From the NCBI GenBank assembly GCA_902569115.1, contig CACFTI010000006.1, positions 1-64,000 on the forward strand: 64,000 nucleotides of DNA, read 5' to 3'. The position numbers and the translations under genes were made by a program. Positions within the stretch are counted from its first letter, which is position 1, and the number at the start of each line of letters is the position of its first letter. Under the pieces are notes generated by a model, which searched no databases, was not told where the DNA came from, and saw nothing but the letters and a program-made list of their open reading frames with translations. Shown here piece after piece: positions 34,378-42,308 of the stretch. The DNA is from an uncultured Verrucomicrobiota bacterium (lineage in GTDB: Bacteria; Verrucomicrobiota; Verrucomicrobiia; Opitutales; Seribacteraceae).

Positions 34378-35325
34378 ATGACTCAAAAAAATTCTTTCAT
34401 TAAATTTGATAAAGATGGCAATAAAACTCACGATTACAAGAGCCTTGCAGACAGCATCACCACCCTACCCACACTGAGGTCAAACATAGTGGATTTAGTA
34501 CAATCGACAGAAAACACTTATCAGACAGACATACCTATATTCGTCAACAATGTGAGAAAGGATCAGAGCCTTGTTGCACAGATTCTTAAAGTAGCAAGAG
34601 CATCCAAATATGCACGATTAATTCAGGTAGATACAATAAGCGATGCTATCCAGGTACTTGGCGTTGAGAGACTTCGTAACATCGCGTTGAAACAGAGTTT
34701 CCTTGGTAATTTCCTTAAACCCAACCCTTATAAACATGGGTTTGATTGGAAAGCTTTTTGGAAACATGCCAATGCAGTCGGGGTTATCTCATCTATCATT
34801 GCAAAAAGAATGGGGAAGTCCGATCACGAGAGGTTTTACACAGCAGGCCTTCTTCATGACATGGGAAAAATGGGTGCTTTTTGCTTGGATGAAAATAAAA
34901 TGCTTAAGGTCTCTTCTACCGCGAGAACACAAAGCCGATCATTTATCCAAACGGAAAAAGAGTTGGGAACCCCAAGGCACGATTTACTTGGAGAAGCGAT
35001 TGGCGAAAGTTGGGATCTACCCGAATACCTCATAATGGTCTGTAGATATCACCACACTTATTTCAGGGGAGAAAGAATGCCTGATCAATCTTGTTCAGAA
35101 AAAAGAGAACAACTCAACGAATACATTGATGTCGTAATCTTGGCTAACTGCTGGGCCAAGAAGCTTAAACAAGGATATTCAGGGCATTCGTGTATCGAGG
35201 AACCCGAAAGCATCATTCTCAAAAACTTGAACCTTCCAGAATCCATGCTTGAAGAAATTATACCAACCATAATTGCGGAGTTAAACGAAGGATCTTTTTT
35301 GGATGATTTATTTGAAGCCGCTTGA
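34378..35325 (+). CDS. HDOD-domain protein (315 aa), paralogue of the one at 40346
   Basis: HDOD proteins are HD-related signalling modules, often without known catalytic activity. The domain spans about residues 45-245, with FVNNVRKDQSLVAQILKVA, AIQVLGVERLRNIALKQSF, GLLHDMGKMG (H160/D161) and PRHDLLGEAIGESW, then CRYHHTYF. The C-terminal part IDVVILANCWAKKLKQGYSG plus PESIILKNLNL closely parallels the protein encoded at 40346-41554, so the two are paralogues. The N-terminal 45 residues are variable. ATG 34378 is the first start, and a plus-strand run of small unknown genes follows. Function unknown. Confidence 0.85.
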   Translation: MTQKNSFIKFDKDGNKTHDYKSLADSITTLPTLRSNIVDLVQSTENTYQTDIPIFVNNVRKDQSLVAQILKVARASKYARLIQVDTISDAIQVLGVERLRNIALKQSFLGNFLKPNPYKHGFDWKAFWKHANAVGVISSIIAKRMGKSDHERFYTAGLLHDMGKMGAFCLDENKMLKVSSTARTQSRSFIQTEKELGTPRHDLLGEAIGESWDLPEYLIMVCRYHHTYFRGERMPDQSCSEKREQLNEYIDVVILANCWAKKLKQGYSGHSCIEEPESIILKNLNLPESMLEEIIPTIIAELNEGSFLDDLFEAA

Positions 35326-35351
35326 ACATTAAAAAGCAAAAATTTATCGAT

Positions 35352-35459
35352 ATGAAAGCCATCTTACTTCTTCTTTTTGTTTTCGTTACATTTTTCTATT
35401 TTCTGTCGCATGATGCCGGACCTGAAGCATGGAGCGGCTATTGTGTTGCAGTAGTATGA
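35352..35459 (+). CDS. possible 35-residue membrane peptide
   Basis: ATG 35352 to TGA 35457-35459 encodes 35 residues: a single hydrophobic span (MKAILLLLFVFVTFFYFLS) followed by a short polar tail ending SGYCVAVV. It sits 26 bases after the HDOD gene and 34 bases before the next membrane-protein gene on the same strand. The clean span and the position make translation plausible, but a peptide this small could be chance. No family recognised. Confidence 0.35.
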   Translation: MKAILLLLFVFVTFFYFLSHDAGPEAWSGYCVAVV

Positions 35460-35493
35460 ATGCTGATAAAGCTTGGAATTCACTCCTAAGTCT

Positions 35494-36249
35494 ATGCCGA
35501 AAAAATTCCTCAAAGCCTCTGGATGGCTTTTACAAATTCTCGTTATAGGTAACCTTTATTTTGCAACGGCTTTCAATTTGGAAGCTGAATATTTTGCGAG
35601 ATACGAATATTTCCCAAACTTCCATTATTTTTCTACCCCAATCTGTGTTGTTGGCTTAATGATCTGTATTTATTGCTTTCTGGCCAATAAAAACAAGGAC
35701 GGAACAAATTGGCAGACCCTTCATTACCTCCCTTTTATTCTCATTACATTAGGGACTCTTGCTTCGGGTTCCATCACCTACACAGGAGAAGATACTCCCT
35801 CATTCTGGGTTGTTTTAATGAACACCTCTATCTTGGTGCCTGTATCCGTGTTCTTTTTCTGGAAACTCGGTAAGTGTTCTATTCTCGGAATTTTCTTTCT
35901 ACTCTACTCCCCTTCGCTGTCTTATTACTCAGCCCAACAATGGGTTCAGTGGAACACAGCCTTGTTTAGTAAAAAAATTTACGATGTTGAAGGTTGGAAT
36001 TTTGAAGTTAGCGAATGGAAATGGTTCTGTCTGAATTCGGTCAACAAGAAGGATGTAATCATTTACAATTGGACCCCCTTTTTTCAAAGATTCGCCATTA
36101 AAAGTAAGGAGAAGGATCATTACGGCAAAGGCCGCGAGCCGGATATTTTGTATAGTGTAGAAAAGATAGAAGGAAGACTCCTTATTACGAATGCCACGCA
36201 TGTAAAATGGAATAGTTCAGGTGAAACTGGAGTCTGGCCATCTAGATAA
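35494..36249 (+). CDS. multi-span membrane protein of unknown function (251 aa)
   Basis: Five hydrophobic segments fill residues 8-165 (for example FSTPICVVGLMICIYCFLAN and VLMNTSILVPVSVFFFW). A polar C-terminal domain of about 85 residues with several Trp follows (VEGWNFEVSEWKWFCLNSVN). I chose ATG 35494 (MPKKFLKASGW); a TTG at 35473 would add seven residues. I do not recognise a family. The gene is co-directional with the HDOD gene and the unknown genes after it, so a shared transcript is likely but the gaps (34-90 bases) give no coupling. Confidence 0.7.
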   Translation: MPKKFLKASGWLLQILVIGNLYFATAFNLEAEYFARYEYFPNFHYFSTPICVVGLMICIYCFLANKNKDGTNWQTLHYLPFILITLGTLASGSITYTGEDTPSFWVVLMNTSILVPVSVFFFWKLGKCSILGIFFLLYSPSLSYYSAQQWVQWNTALFSKKIYDVEGWNFEVSEWKWFCLNSVNKKDVIIYNWTPFFQRFAIKSKEKDHYGKGREPDILYSVEKIEGRLLITNATHVKWNSSGETGVWPSR

Positions 36250-36298
36250 TTTTTTAAATCGATGTAAGAAATTAAAGCCATTTCCCGATCTATAAATC

Positions 36299-36970
36299 AT
36301 GACACTTACCACACAAAATCATTCTTTTAATTTAAAGTCCCGAGCTTATCACATGGATGAAGATGCAGTCAATTGGATGGAATACCTTCGCTATCTTGAT
36401 CAAGAGGAGGAAAGTGGTTCTTTTCTTACCCCAACTGAAATTAAAGAGGTGGAAGCAGCTTATGCTCGTCTTACTGCTTCAGGATACGGCCCGCCCAATA
36501 CTCCACATGATCGAGTTCAAATATCTGGAGATTTTGAAGATGATCATGAAAAAGAACCCAAATCTCTCACCCGTGAACATATACTTATCAAAAATAAAAT
36601 GAAAATTGCCTTTTTGAGGGCACTCCAAAAGGAAAGAACATCACTCATTGATTCAATTACATGTGAATACGAATTCGAACTGAAAATAGTAAGTTATCAA
36701 AGAGGATATTTATCTGGAATGTGCAAAGTGCTATTCCCTAAGACGGGTTCTAAAATTAGAAATTTTCACAATGAACCCGGATGGAAATCAGAAATAGAAA
36801 TTTTATTTTTTGATTCCAGTGAGGTGAAACCCCACACCATCTATGCTCGCGGCCTTTGCATGAATGCAATTCTATCAGTTCTGTATTTTAATTCTGAATA
36901 CTTTTTGAATCCTGATTATGAGATGGATCATTCAGGTATTATTTTTACGCCCATTGCGAAAAAATATTAA
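36299..36970 (+). CDS. hypothetical protein (223 aa)
   Basis: Soluble protein without signal peptide or membrane span. The N-terminal 110 residues are acidic and helical (EDAVNWMEYLRYLDQEEESG, then PTEIKEVEAAYARL). The C-terminal half looks like mixed alpha/beta, with CEYEFELKIVSYQRGYLSGM and an ending HSGIIFTPIAKKY. No catalytic motif stands out and I do not recognise a family. It begins at ATG 36299, 49 bases after the membrane-protein gene on the same strand. Confidence 0.65.
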   Translation: MTLTTQNHSFNLKSRAYHMDEDAVNWMEYLRYLDQEEESGSFLTPTEIKEVEAAYARLTASGYGPPNTPHDRVQISGDFEDDHEKEPKSLTREHILIKNKMKIAFLRALQKERTSLIDSITCEYEFELKIVSYQRGYLSGMCKVLFPKTGSKIRNFHNEPGWKSEIEILFFDSSEVKPHTIYARGLCMNAILSVLYFNSEYFLNPDYEMDHSGIIFTPIAKKY

Positions 36971-37059
36971 GCATGTCTAATCAATCATCATCATAATATC
37001 CTAATAAGTTTAATCTCAGTTTCGAACTCACTCCTAGACTCTTTAATCTCTAGACAACA

Positions 37060-37689
37060 ATGAAAAGCGACGATTGGAAAATTCCCGCCATCAAGTATCA
37101 CCAAATCCATGGATTAGATCCAAGTACGCCCGTTCCCAAAAGGACAGACAAATCTAGGGATGAAATCCAAAATATTCCAGTCCTAGGATGGTGGAAGAAT
37201 CGAGTCGAGAAGACTTATGCCACCTACCGGGAATATTCAGATATTCGAATACTCGTACAGTGCTACCTTTTTTGCCTAGTACTACCTTTCATTTATTTCT
37301 TTATAATTCCTTGGTGCCAGTGGTTGAGTGGTGAGGAATTTTACTTTTCAGAATTCGATCCTAACGAGCCAATATATATAGTTATTTTTGCACCGATTAT
37401 CGAAACTTTGATTTTCTTTTTAATTCCTTTGGAAATCTTTCGCGTTATCTCGTTACCACGCTGGTTCTCTTATCCATTGATATTCATTTTTTTTGAAGCC
37501 ATGCACCACCAAAGATCCTTCTTTGAGCATTTCATTATGTGGATGGGTGGGTATATGCTTATCGTTGCCTACGAAGCTGGCCGCACTCGTTCACTTCTCC
37601 ATGCCATCCTCTTTTGCATCCTTGTACATGAAGCTTACAATTTATCATGTTACCTCCTGCATCCTGCGCTTTATCCAAATCCGTTTTGA
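37060..37689 (+). CDS. CPBP-like integral membrane protein with incomplete active-site motif (209 aa)
   Basis: After a polar N-terminus (about 1-62) come hydrophobic spans arranged like the CPBP (Abi/CAAX prenyl protease 2) family. Motif 1 appears as APIIETLIFFLIPLE (E115, but the second Glu and the Arg of the EExxxR motif are missing). A later FFEAMHH could supply the FxxxH histidine. HAILFCILVHEAYN gives the HxxxN end (H190, N194). The pattern suggests a diverged, possibly non-proteolytic member. The C-terminus (LYPNPF) converges on the lipoprotein-like gene at 37736. Confidence 0.6.
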   Translation: MKSDDWKIPAIKYHQIHGLDPSTPVPKRTDKSRDEIQNIPVLGWWKNRVEKTYATYREYSDIRILVQCYLFCLVLPFIYFFIIPWCQWLSGEEFYFSEFDPNEPIYIVIFAPIIETLIFFLIPLEIFRVISLPRWFSYPLIFIFFEAMHHQRSFFEHFIMWMGGYMLIVAYEAGRTRSLLHAILFCILVHEAYNLSCYLLHPALYPNPF

Positions 37690-37735
37690 GAGAACTTTAT
37701 TTTCAAAAAGAATAAAGCTTCAAAAGCTTGGAAAG

Positions 37736-38377
37736 CTATAAAGAAAGCAAAATTTCAAGCCCCTCATTACTGGGACCACCAAAACGGCCTCGATCAGGGC
37801 CAACCTTGAGTTGATTTCCATTCAAAGTAATATCTCCAGTCCAGCGATCTCCCAGAGGTATGGTCTTAATCAAATGTAAAACCTCTCTTCCCTCCTCTGT
37901 CCCCAGCTTCCCATCTTCGATTTCATATTTCGATTCCATCGTCAGTCTGCATAAAAAAAGTGAAACAAAAGTAGCTGAACCGCTTGTATTCTCAATGGTT
38001 TCGAGAACATGTATACCCGAATCACTTTTACCATGATAAACATAACCAAACCTCAAATGCTCACCCTTTCTGCATGAGTAGTAAATAAATTCATGCCCGT
38101 CATTGAATGTCTTTTTTTCAATCTCCTCATAATATCGATTACTCCCCTTCCACGCGGAGACTGACAGCGAGAGCATTTGCTGATCAGTATCACTTAACCA
38201 GGGCATGAGCTCCCAAACCATCTTGGGGTGTACATATGGTTTATCATTAAATGAGTATGACAAAAAACCTTTCTTGGCAGGGAGTGCAGATTGATTGGGA
38301 AGATGCATACAGGATACACCCAGTAAACAGAAACCTGCAAATCCCTTAGCTAAAAAAACTCTTCTATGCTCGAACAT
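37736..38377 (-). CDS. putative exported lipoprotein of unknown function (213 aa)
   Basis: The N-terminus has twin arginines and a hydrophobic core (RRVFLAKGFAGFCLLGVSC). This suggests Tat- or Sec-dependent export with possible lipidation at C24, although the lipobox LGVSC is not ideal. The mature part is polar, with SWxG-type strands and a Gly-rich ending (KVGPDRGRFGGPSNEGLEI). I do not recognise a domain. It starts at ATG 38377 and is 14 bases downstream of the helical-protein gene at 38392, so the two may be co-transcribed. Confidence 0.65.
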   Translation of the reverse strand: MFEHRRVFLAKGFAGFCLLGVSCMHLPNQSALPAKKGFLSYSFNDKPYVHPKMVWELMPWLSDTDQQMLSLSVSAWKGSNRYYEEIEKKTFNDGHEFIYYSCRKGEHLRFGYVYHGKSDSGIHVLETIENTSGSATFVSLFLCRLTMESKYEIEDGKLGTEEGREVLHLIKTIPLGDRWTGDITLNGNQLKVGPDRGRFGGPSNEGLEILLSL

Positions 38378-38391
38378 TGTTAATCAGCGAT

Positions 38392-39042
38392 TCAGTCATC
38401 ATCTTTTTTATTCTCTAATGCTAAGATCGAATCTATATGGTTTTCTAGTTCCATGATTGTGTTCGTTTCGCTCTCAATTGCCTTATTCATACGATCCAAA
38501 AACCTTCCTCCCTCGAGTAAGTCCTGTGCTATGTCAATTGATTGAGAGTGCTGGCTCCTCTGCTTTTCCCTTTCCTCTTTCCATATTGCAGTTCTAACTT
38601 CCACCCTATCGGAAGGGCGAGGAGGACGATCTTTCTCATCATCCGTTATTGGCTGATATTCTTTTTTGCCATTTTCATTACTCGCTGCTCTTTCATTCGC
38701 CAAATACCTGGAAAATTCATCGCTATAAGCTGAAACAATCGGTCTGAATTTTCTATGAAACTCCTTCAACTGTTCAGCATCGTACCTGTCTCTTATACAG
38801 CCACCGTTTATTTTATTAATCTCGTTCTGATACCATCCCTCCTCCGTATCTTCCCATTTTACTTTTCCACTTGGATAGGTATATTTCTCCTCCTGATGAT
38901 TTTTGGCTTTTTCTTTGGCATGTGCTGCTGCCTGCATCGCCTGTTCCGCCAGATAAGGAGCAGGGTTCACATGTCTCAATTGTCCTGCTTGGTTTTTTAA
39001 TTCTGCCATCCTCGGCACTCGTTGGATCTCATCCCTATTCAT
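38392..39042 (-). CDS. hypothetical charged, mostly helical protein (216 aa)
   Basis: Very hydrophilic sequence rich in Glu, Lys, Arg and Gln, with long predicted helices (about 28-50 and 85-215) and no membrane span or signal peptide. Visible pieces are VNPAPYLAEQAMQAAAHAKE near the start and NKAIESETNTIMELENHIDS near the end, which has heptad character. No catalytic motif or family recognised. It starts at ATG 39042, 93 bases after the J-domain gene, and may act with it as a scaffold or partner (inference from position and charge). Confidence 0.65.
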   Translation of the reverse strand: MNRDEIQRVPRMAELKNQAGQLRHVNPAPYLAEQAMQAAAHAKEKAKNHQEEKYTYPSGKVKWEDTEEGWYQNEINKINGGCIRDRYDAEQLKEFHRKFRPIVSAYSDEFSRYLANERAASNENGKKEYQPITDDEKDRPPRPSDRVEVRTAIWKEEREKQRSQHSQSIDIAQDLLEGGRFLDRMNKAIESETNTIMELENHIDSILALENKKDDD

Positions 39043-39135
39043 TTTATGTTTCCTTTTATTCGCTACACAGATTGATTTCAGTGGTTTGCAATCTCTTTAC
39101 CTACAATTTTAAAACTCTTCTCGATTATCTCTCCT

Positions 39136-40029
39136 TCATACAGTCCACCCCGACTTAGTTTTTTCGTCTAATTTTTTCATTAATTTCGATAAAACTTTTT
39201 CAAGGGTCTCAATTTCAATCAACAGATTGGATTCCATTTCTCTCATCGTATTTTCAAACTCCCCTGGTCTATTCTTCCACATCTCCCAGAGCGTTAGATC
39301 CGCACTCCTTTTTAACTTTTTTTCTTCACCTCTTATTTTTTTAATATCTTCCAGAAGAATATCCAAAGTCATCAGCAATTCCTTTTCTTCATCACGGGCA
39401 GATTTCTTAGAATTATCCCCATTGTGATCCGATGTCTTACTTTCTGAAGATTTAACTTTTTTTCCTGCCTCCCTTAAAAATTTTTCCGGGTCTCTGGCTA
39501 TTGCTTCGAGTGCGTCAAGGTTCCCCTCCTTTTTGGCTTGGTTTACCGTTACCATCATTTCCTCATATACTTCCTTATCCTTTTCTTTATTCATGTGCTT
39601 GTCCGGGTGAAAAATTTTCACCAACTTCATCCACACTTTTTTAAGACGTAATTTTTTCTTTTTTGGGTTTTCATTATCCTTGAACTCCCTCTCTTTTTTT
39701 ATTTTTTCAAATACCTCTCTGTACTCCCGATTGATTTTTTCCTCAGTTTGCCGCCAGATCTGCTCGTCCTCTTCACGCATATCCATTACCGGGTTCGCCA
39801 AACGCTTCCTCAGAAAGTTAACTTTATTGATTAACAATTCTTTTTTCTTTTCAAGTTCGCCCACCCTTTCAGTTACTAATTCGAGTACCTCCCGAACCTT
39901 GACCCGCAATTCAAACACCTCCACCATCAGGTTGGTTAACTGTTCTCTCGCTTCCCTAATCTTTTTTTTCAGCTTCTCTATCTTTTCTCCTCTTCTCAGA
40001 AAGCCCGGTAAAAACTTTTTAAATTCCAT
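39136..40029 (-). CDS. J-domain protein embedded between coiled coils (297 aa)
   Basis: A DnaJ-type J domain lies in the middle (about 128-185): KKVWMKLVKIFHPDKHMNKE with the HPD signature at 141-143, followed by VYEEMMVTVNQAKKEGNLD. J domains stimulate the ATPase of a DnaK partner. Here the domain is flanked by a long N-terminal coiled coil (about 14-120) and a C-terminal one (about 215-290). There is no Gly/Phe region, zinc finger or client-binding C-domain. No dnaK is in the window. It probably acts as a specialised co-chaperone or scaffold; client unknown. ATG 40029. Confidence 0.78.
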   Translation of the reverse strand: MEFKKFLPGFLRRGEKIEKLKKKIREAREQLTNLMVEVFELRVKVREVLELVTERVGELEKKKELLINKVNFLRKRLANPVMDMREEDEQIWRQTEEKINREYREVFEKIKKEREFKDNENPKKKKLRLKKVWMKLVKIFHPDKHMNKEKDKEVYEEMMVTVNQAKKEGNLDALEAIARDPEKFLREAGKKVKSSESKTSDHNGDNSKKSARDEEKELLMTLDILLEDIKKIRGEEKKLKRSADLTLWEMWKNRPGEFENTMREMESNLLIEIETLEKVLSKLMKKLDEKTKSGWTV

Positions 40030-40345
40030 ACCCTCTTATCGGAAATGACACTCAAAATCTTACATTCACGGAATAAATTTTCTTCTCCAATATTCATCTT
40101 AATGAGAAGGATGGAATATTTCTCTTAAGACTAAGCTTAATATTTTTATAAAAATTTCGATAGAGTATCGAAAATATACATTATGCCTTTAAATTAAGAT
40201 TTAACTTAGGCACTTTTTGCGAGAATTAAGACAACTTCAATCGATTAAAGAAGCACTCTATCCTAGGCATTTTCGGCATGTCTTTTTATTTGTTTGATAA
40301 ATCTATATATCAATTATTCTAGGCACATTGTGTGCTTACGCCTAT
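40030..40345. other. 316-base AT-rich intergenic region with three TAGGCA motifs
   Basis: No open frame of note. It should hold the minus-strand promoter of the J-domain gene and the 3' end of the HDOD transcript. The hexamer TAGGCA recurs at 40207, 40264 and 40320 (57- and 56-base spacing), each followed by a short T/A-rich stretch. The last copy forms a small hairpin (GCACA / TGTGC) immediately after the HDOD stop, but without a U-tract. The meaning of the motif is unclear. Confidence 0.45.
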
Positions 40346-41554
40346 TTACTTCTTCTTACGATTGTTTCGAACATCTTGAAGCAATGCTTCTTCCCTTGAA
40401 TTAGATAGAGGGACTGAGAAAGAACCGTCATCTATTTCTCCGGCAATCGAGGTAAGCATACCAATCCAACTATTTCGTAATTCCGAATCTGTAATGGATT
40501 TAAATTCATTACCCTCATCCCCTAGGCTCTGAGTATACTCTGCAAGTTTCTTCTCGCTAGATTCTTGCACAAATTTATTCGAGCCAAATGCTTCATCTCC
40601 TTCAATAATTGAGTGAACGCTAGCCAACTTAGTTTCTTTGTTGTCCCACTTTCTCGAATTGAATTCCATCGCATGCATACTTTCTTTCGCGGCCACGAGT
40701 TCAGTAAATGTCTTATTAACAATTTCTCTTAACAAGCATGGTTTGATTCCTAGTCGCAAAAACAATGATTCAGGAGGTTTTGTAGGGGACTTATGCCCAC
40801 TGAAGCCAAAGTCTAAACTTACTACAATCCAATTTGCCAAGATCACTACATCAATCATGTCATTGAAATCTTTACTTGGTACTTTTTGTCGGGCTTCGGG
40901 GTTTGGCTCATGATGCCATCTAATAACGCTTTCCACTAAAGAAGAAAGACCCCAGTTTTTACAAATCAAGTAACCCAAATAATCATGCCGAGGGGATTGA
41001 TTAATTAATTCTGCCTGGAAAAAGTTGAGATTCTTATCGAGAGCCATCCTTGCATCTTTGACCATACAATCCATATCATTAGCCTCATCCAACTTATAAC
41101 GAGCAACCTTTCCGATGTCGTGTAATAGACCACAACTGTATGCCTCTTCGTCCCAAGTCTTCCCTAAAATTCGGGCAATATTTCGGCTGGCCCATCCCAC
41201 CCCCATGCTATGTTGCCAAAGATCACTAAGCTCAAAATCTTGTGATTCAATTCCATTATCAAATATTTTAAAAACAGATGAATTTAAAACTATATTTTTT
41301 ATACTTTCAAAACCTAGTGATCCAACTGCCTCATTAACTGAAGTAACTCTTTCGCGGTTTCCTCTATAAAAACTCGTATTAGCTACTCGAAGAATTTTCA
41401 TGGTCATCGACTGATCAGATGCCATTACATCCTCAACACAAAAACCCGAGGAATTAGGATTATCTAAAATCTTTGTCAATTCATTCACGACATTTGGCAA
41501 AGTAGGCAATTCACGCTGAATTTGATTTATCAAAAAATTATAATCTATTGTCAT
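40346..41554 (-). CDS. HDOD-domain protein (402 aa), paralogue of the one at 34378
   Basis: HDOD signalling protein with the domain at about residues 12-215: LPTLPNVVNELTKIL, VMASDQSMTMKILRVANTSF, AVGSLGFESIKNIVLNSS, GLLHDIGKVARYK (H145/D146), PRHDYLGYLICKNWG and IRWHHEP. The following IDVVILANWIVVSLDFGFSG with PESLFLRLGIK matches the paralogue at 34378-35325. The C-terminal 110 residues are acidic, polar and unlike the paralogue. The ATG is at 41554. It lies 102 bases after the sigma-factor gene on the same strand and may share its transcript. Confidence 0.87.
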   Translation of the reverse strand: MTIDYNFLINQIQRELPTLPNVVNELTKILDNPNSSGFCVEDVMASDQSMTMKILRVANTSFYRGNRERVTSVNEAVGSLGFESIKNIVLNSSVFKIFDNGIESQDFELSDLWQHSMGVGWASRNIARILGKTWDEEAYSCGLLHDIGKVARYKLDEANDMDCMVKDARMALDKNLNFFQAELINQSPRHDYLGYLICKNWGLSSLVESVIRWHHEPNPEARQKVPSKDFNDMIDVVILANWIVVSLDFGFSGHKSPTKPPESLFLRLGIKPCLLREIVNKTFTELVAAKESMHAMEFNSRKWDNKETKLASVHSIIEGDEAFGSNKFVQESSEKKLAEYTQSLGDEGNEFKSITDSELRNSWIGMLTSIAGEIDDGSFSVPLSNSREEALLQDVRNNRKKK

Positions 41555-41656
41555 TGCTTAAAGTTATTTCATTTACCGTTAATGTTGTTAGAATGAATCG
41601 AAATTTGTTAATAAATTCTTACAAATTTAAAAAAATTAGGGTGCCAAATTTTCATG

Positions 41657-42250
41657 TTAAAATGGATTTTCAAATCTCTTTGCATTGAGACATTTTTCAA
41701 GTTTAACCAAGGAACGGTGTATAGTTACCCCAATACTCTTTTCATTAGGAAGATTATTTTTTTTTGCAATCTCCCGATGGCAATCGCCGAAAATATAATA
41801 TGAGTGTATGAAATTTTTTTCTTTTTCATTCAAAGTTTCATTCCTGCAATCATCCACGGCACTTACATAATCAAACAATTTGTAATAATCAAAATTTTCT
41901 AATCTAGAGGCGACCAACTCCAATCGAGTAATACCTTTCTCACCAATTTTTTCGTTTAAACTAAGAACACCGCCAGAACCACGCTTCTCAGAGTTCACAA
42001 ACCGTAAAAAATCAACTCCTTTGTTATAAGCAACAACACCCGTGAACCGTTTTAAATCATTGAATGTTTTATCTGCAAATTTAAATTTACTATTTATTAT
42101 TTCCGCAACTGATTCTTGAGCAACATCTTCCGCATCATCGAAGCTTAAACCTAATTTCCATCTCAAGGTAGCAAAAGCCACATTGAACAAAATAGGAAAG
42201 GCTTTTCTCCACTCAGCCTCATCTCCATCCCCGAGCTTACTCATGTTCAT
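41657..42250 (-). CDS. ECF-like RNA polymerase sigma factor (197 aa)
   Basis: Two-domain sigma-70 family protein. Region 2 shows LSFDDAEDVAQESVAEII and the DNA-facing YNKGVDFLRFVNSEKR (about 40-95 of the longer form). Region 4 is a helix-turn-helix: FIHSYYIFGDCHREIAKKNN with IGVTIHRSLVKLEKCL (about 150-190). It lacks regions 1 and 3, as in ECF factors. No anti-sigma factor gene is adjacent. I chose ATG 42250 (or 42244) over the upstream TTG at 42265. The HDOD gene 102 bases downstream could be a target or partner. Confidence 0.82.
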   Translation of the reverse strand: MNMSKLGDGDEAEWRKAFPILFNVAFATLRWKLGLSFDDAEDVAQESVAEIINSKFKFADKTFNDLKRFTGVVAYNKGVDFLRFVNSEKRGSGGVLSLNEKIGEKGITRLELVASRLENFDYYKLFDYVSAVDDCRNETLNEKEKNFIHSYYIFGDCHREIAKKNNLPNEKSIGVTIHRSLVKLEKCLNAKRFENPF

Positions 42251-42308
42251 TAAGTCAATACTCAAGAAGGATTACCCTCTAAGTCGAGAATAATCAATTA
42301 ACTACAAA

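Noticed and set aside
37695-37732. CTTTATT/AATAAAG and AAGCTT-CAA-AAGCTT repeats between convergent genes as a bidirectional terminator
   Set aside because: The stems are AT-rich and no T-tract follows on either strand; probably chance.
40205-40220. Sigma-54 promoter (GGCAC...TTGC)
   Set aside because: The GG-to-GC spacing is 8 bases rather than 10, and the other TAGGCA copies lack the GC element.
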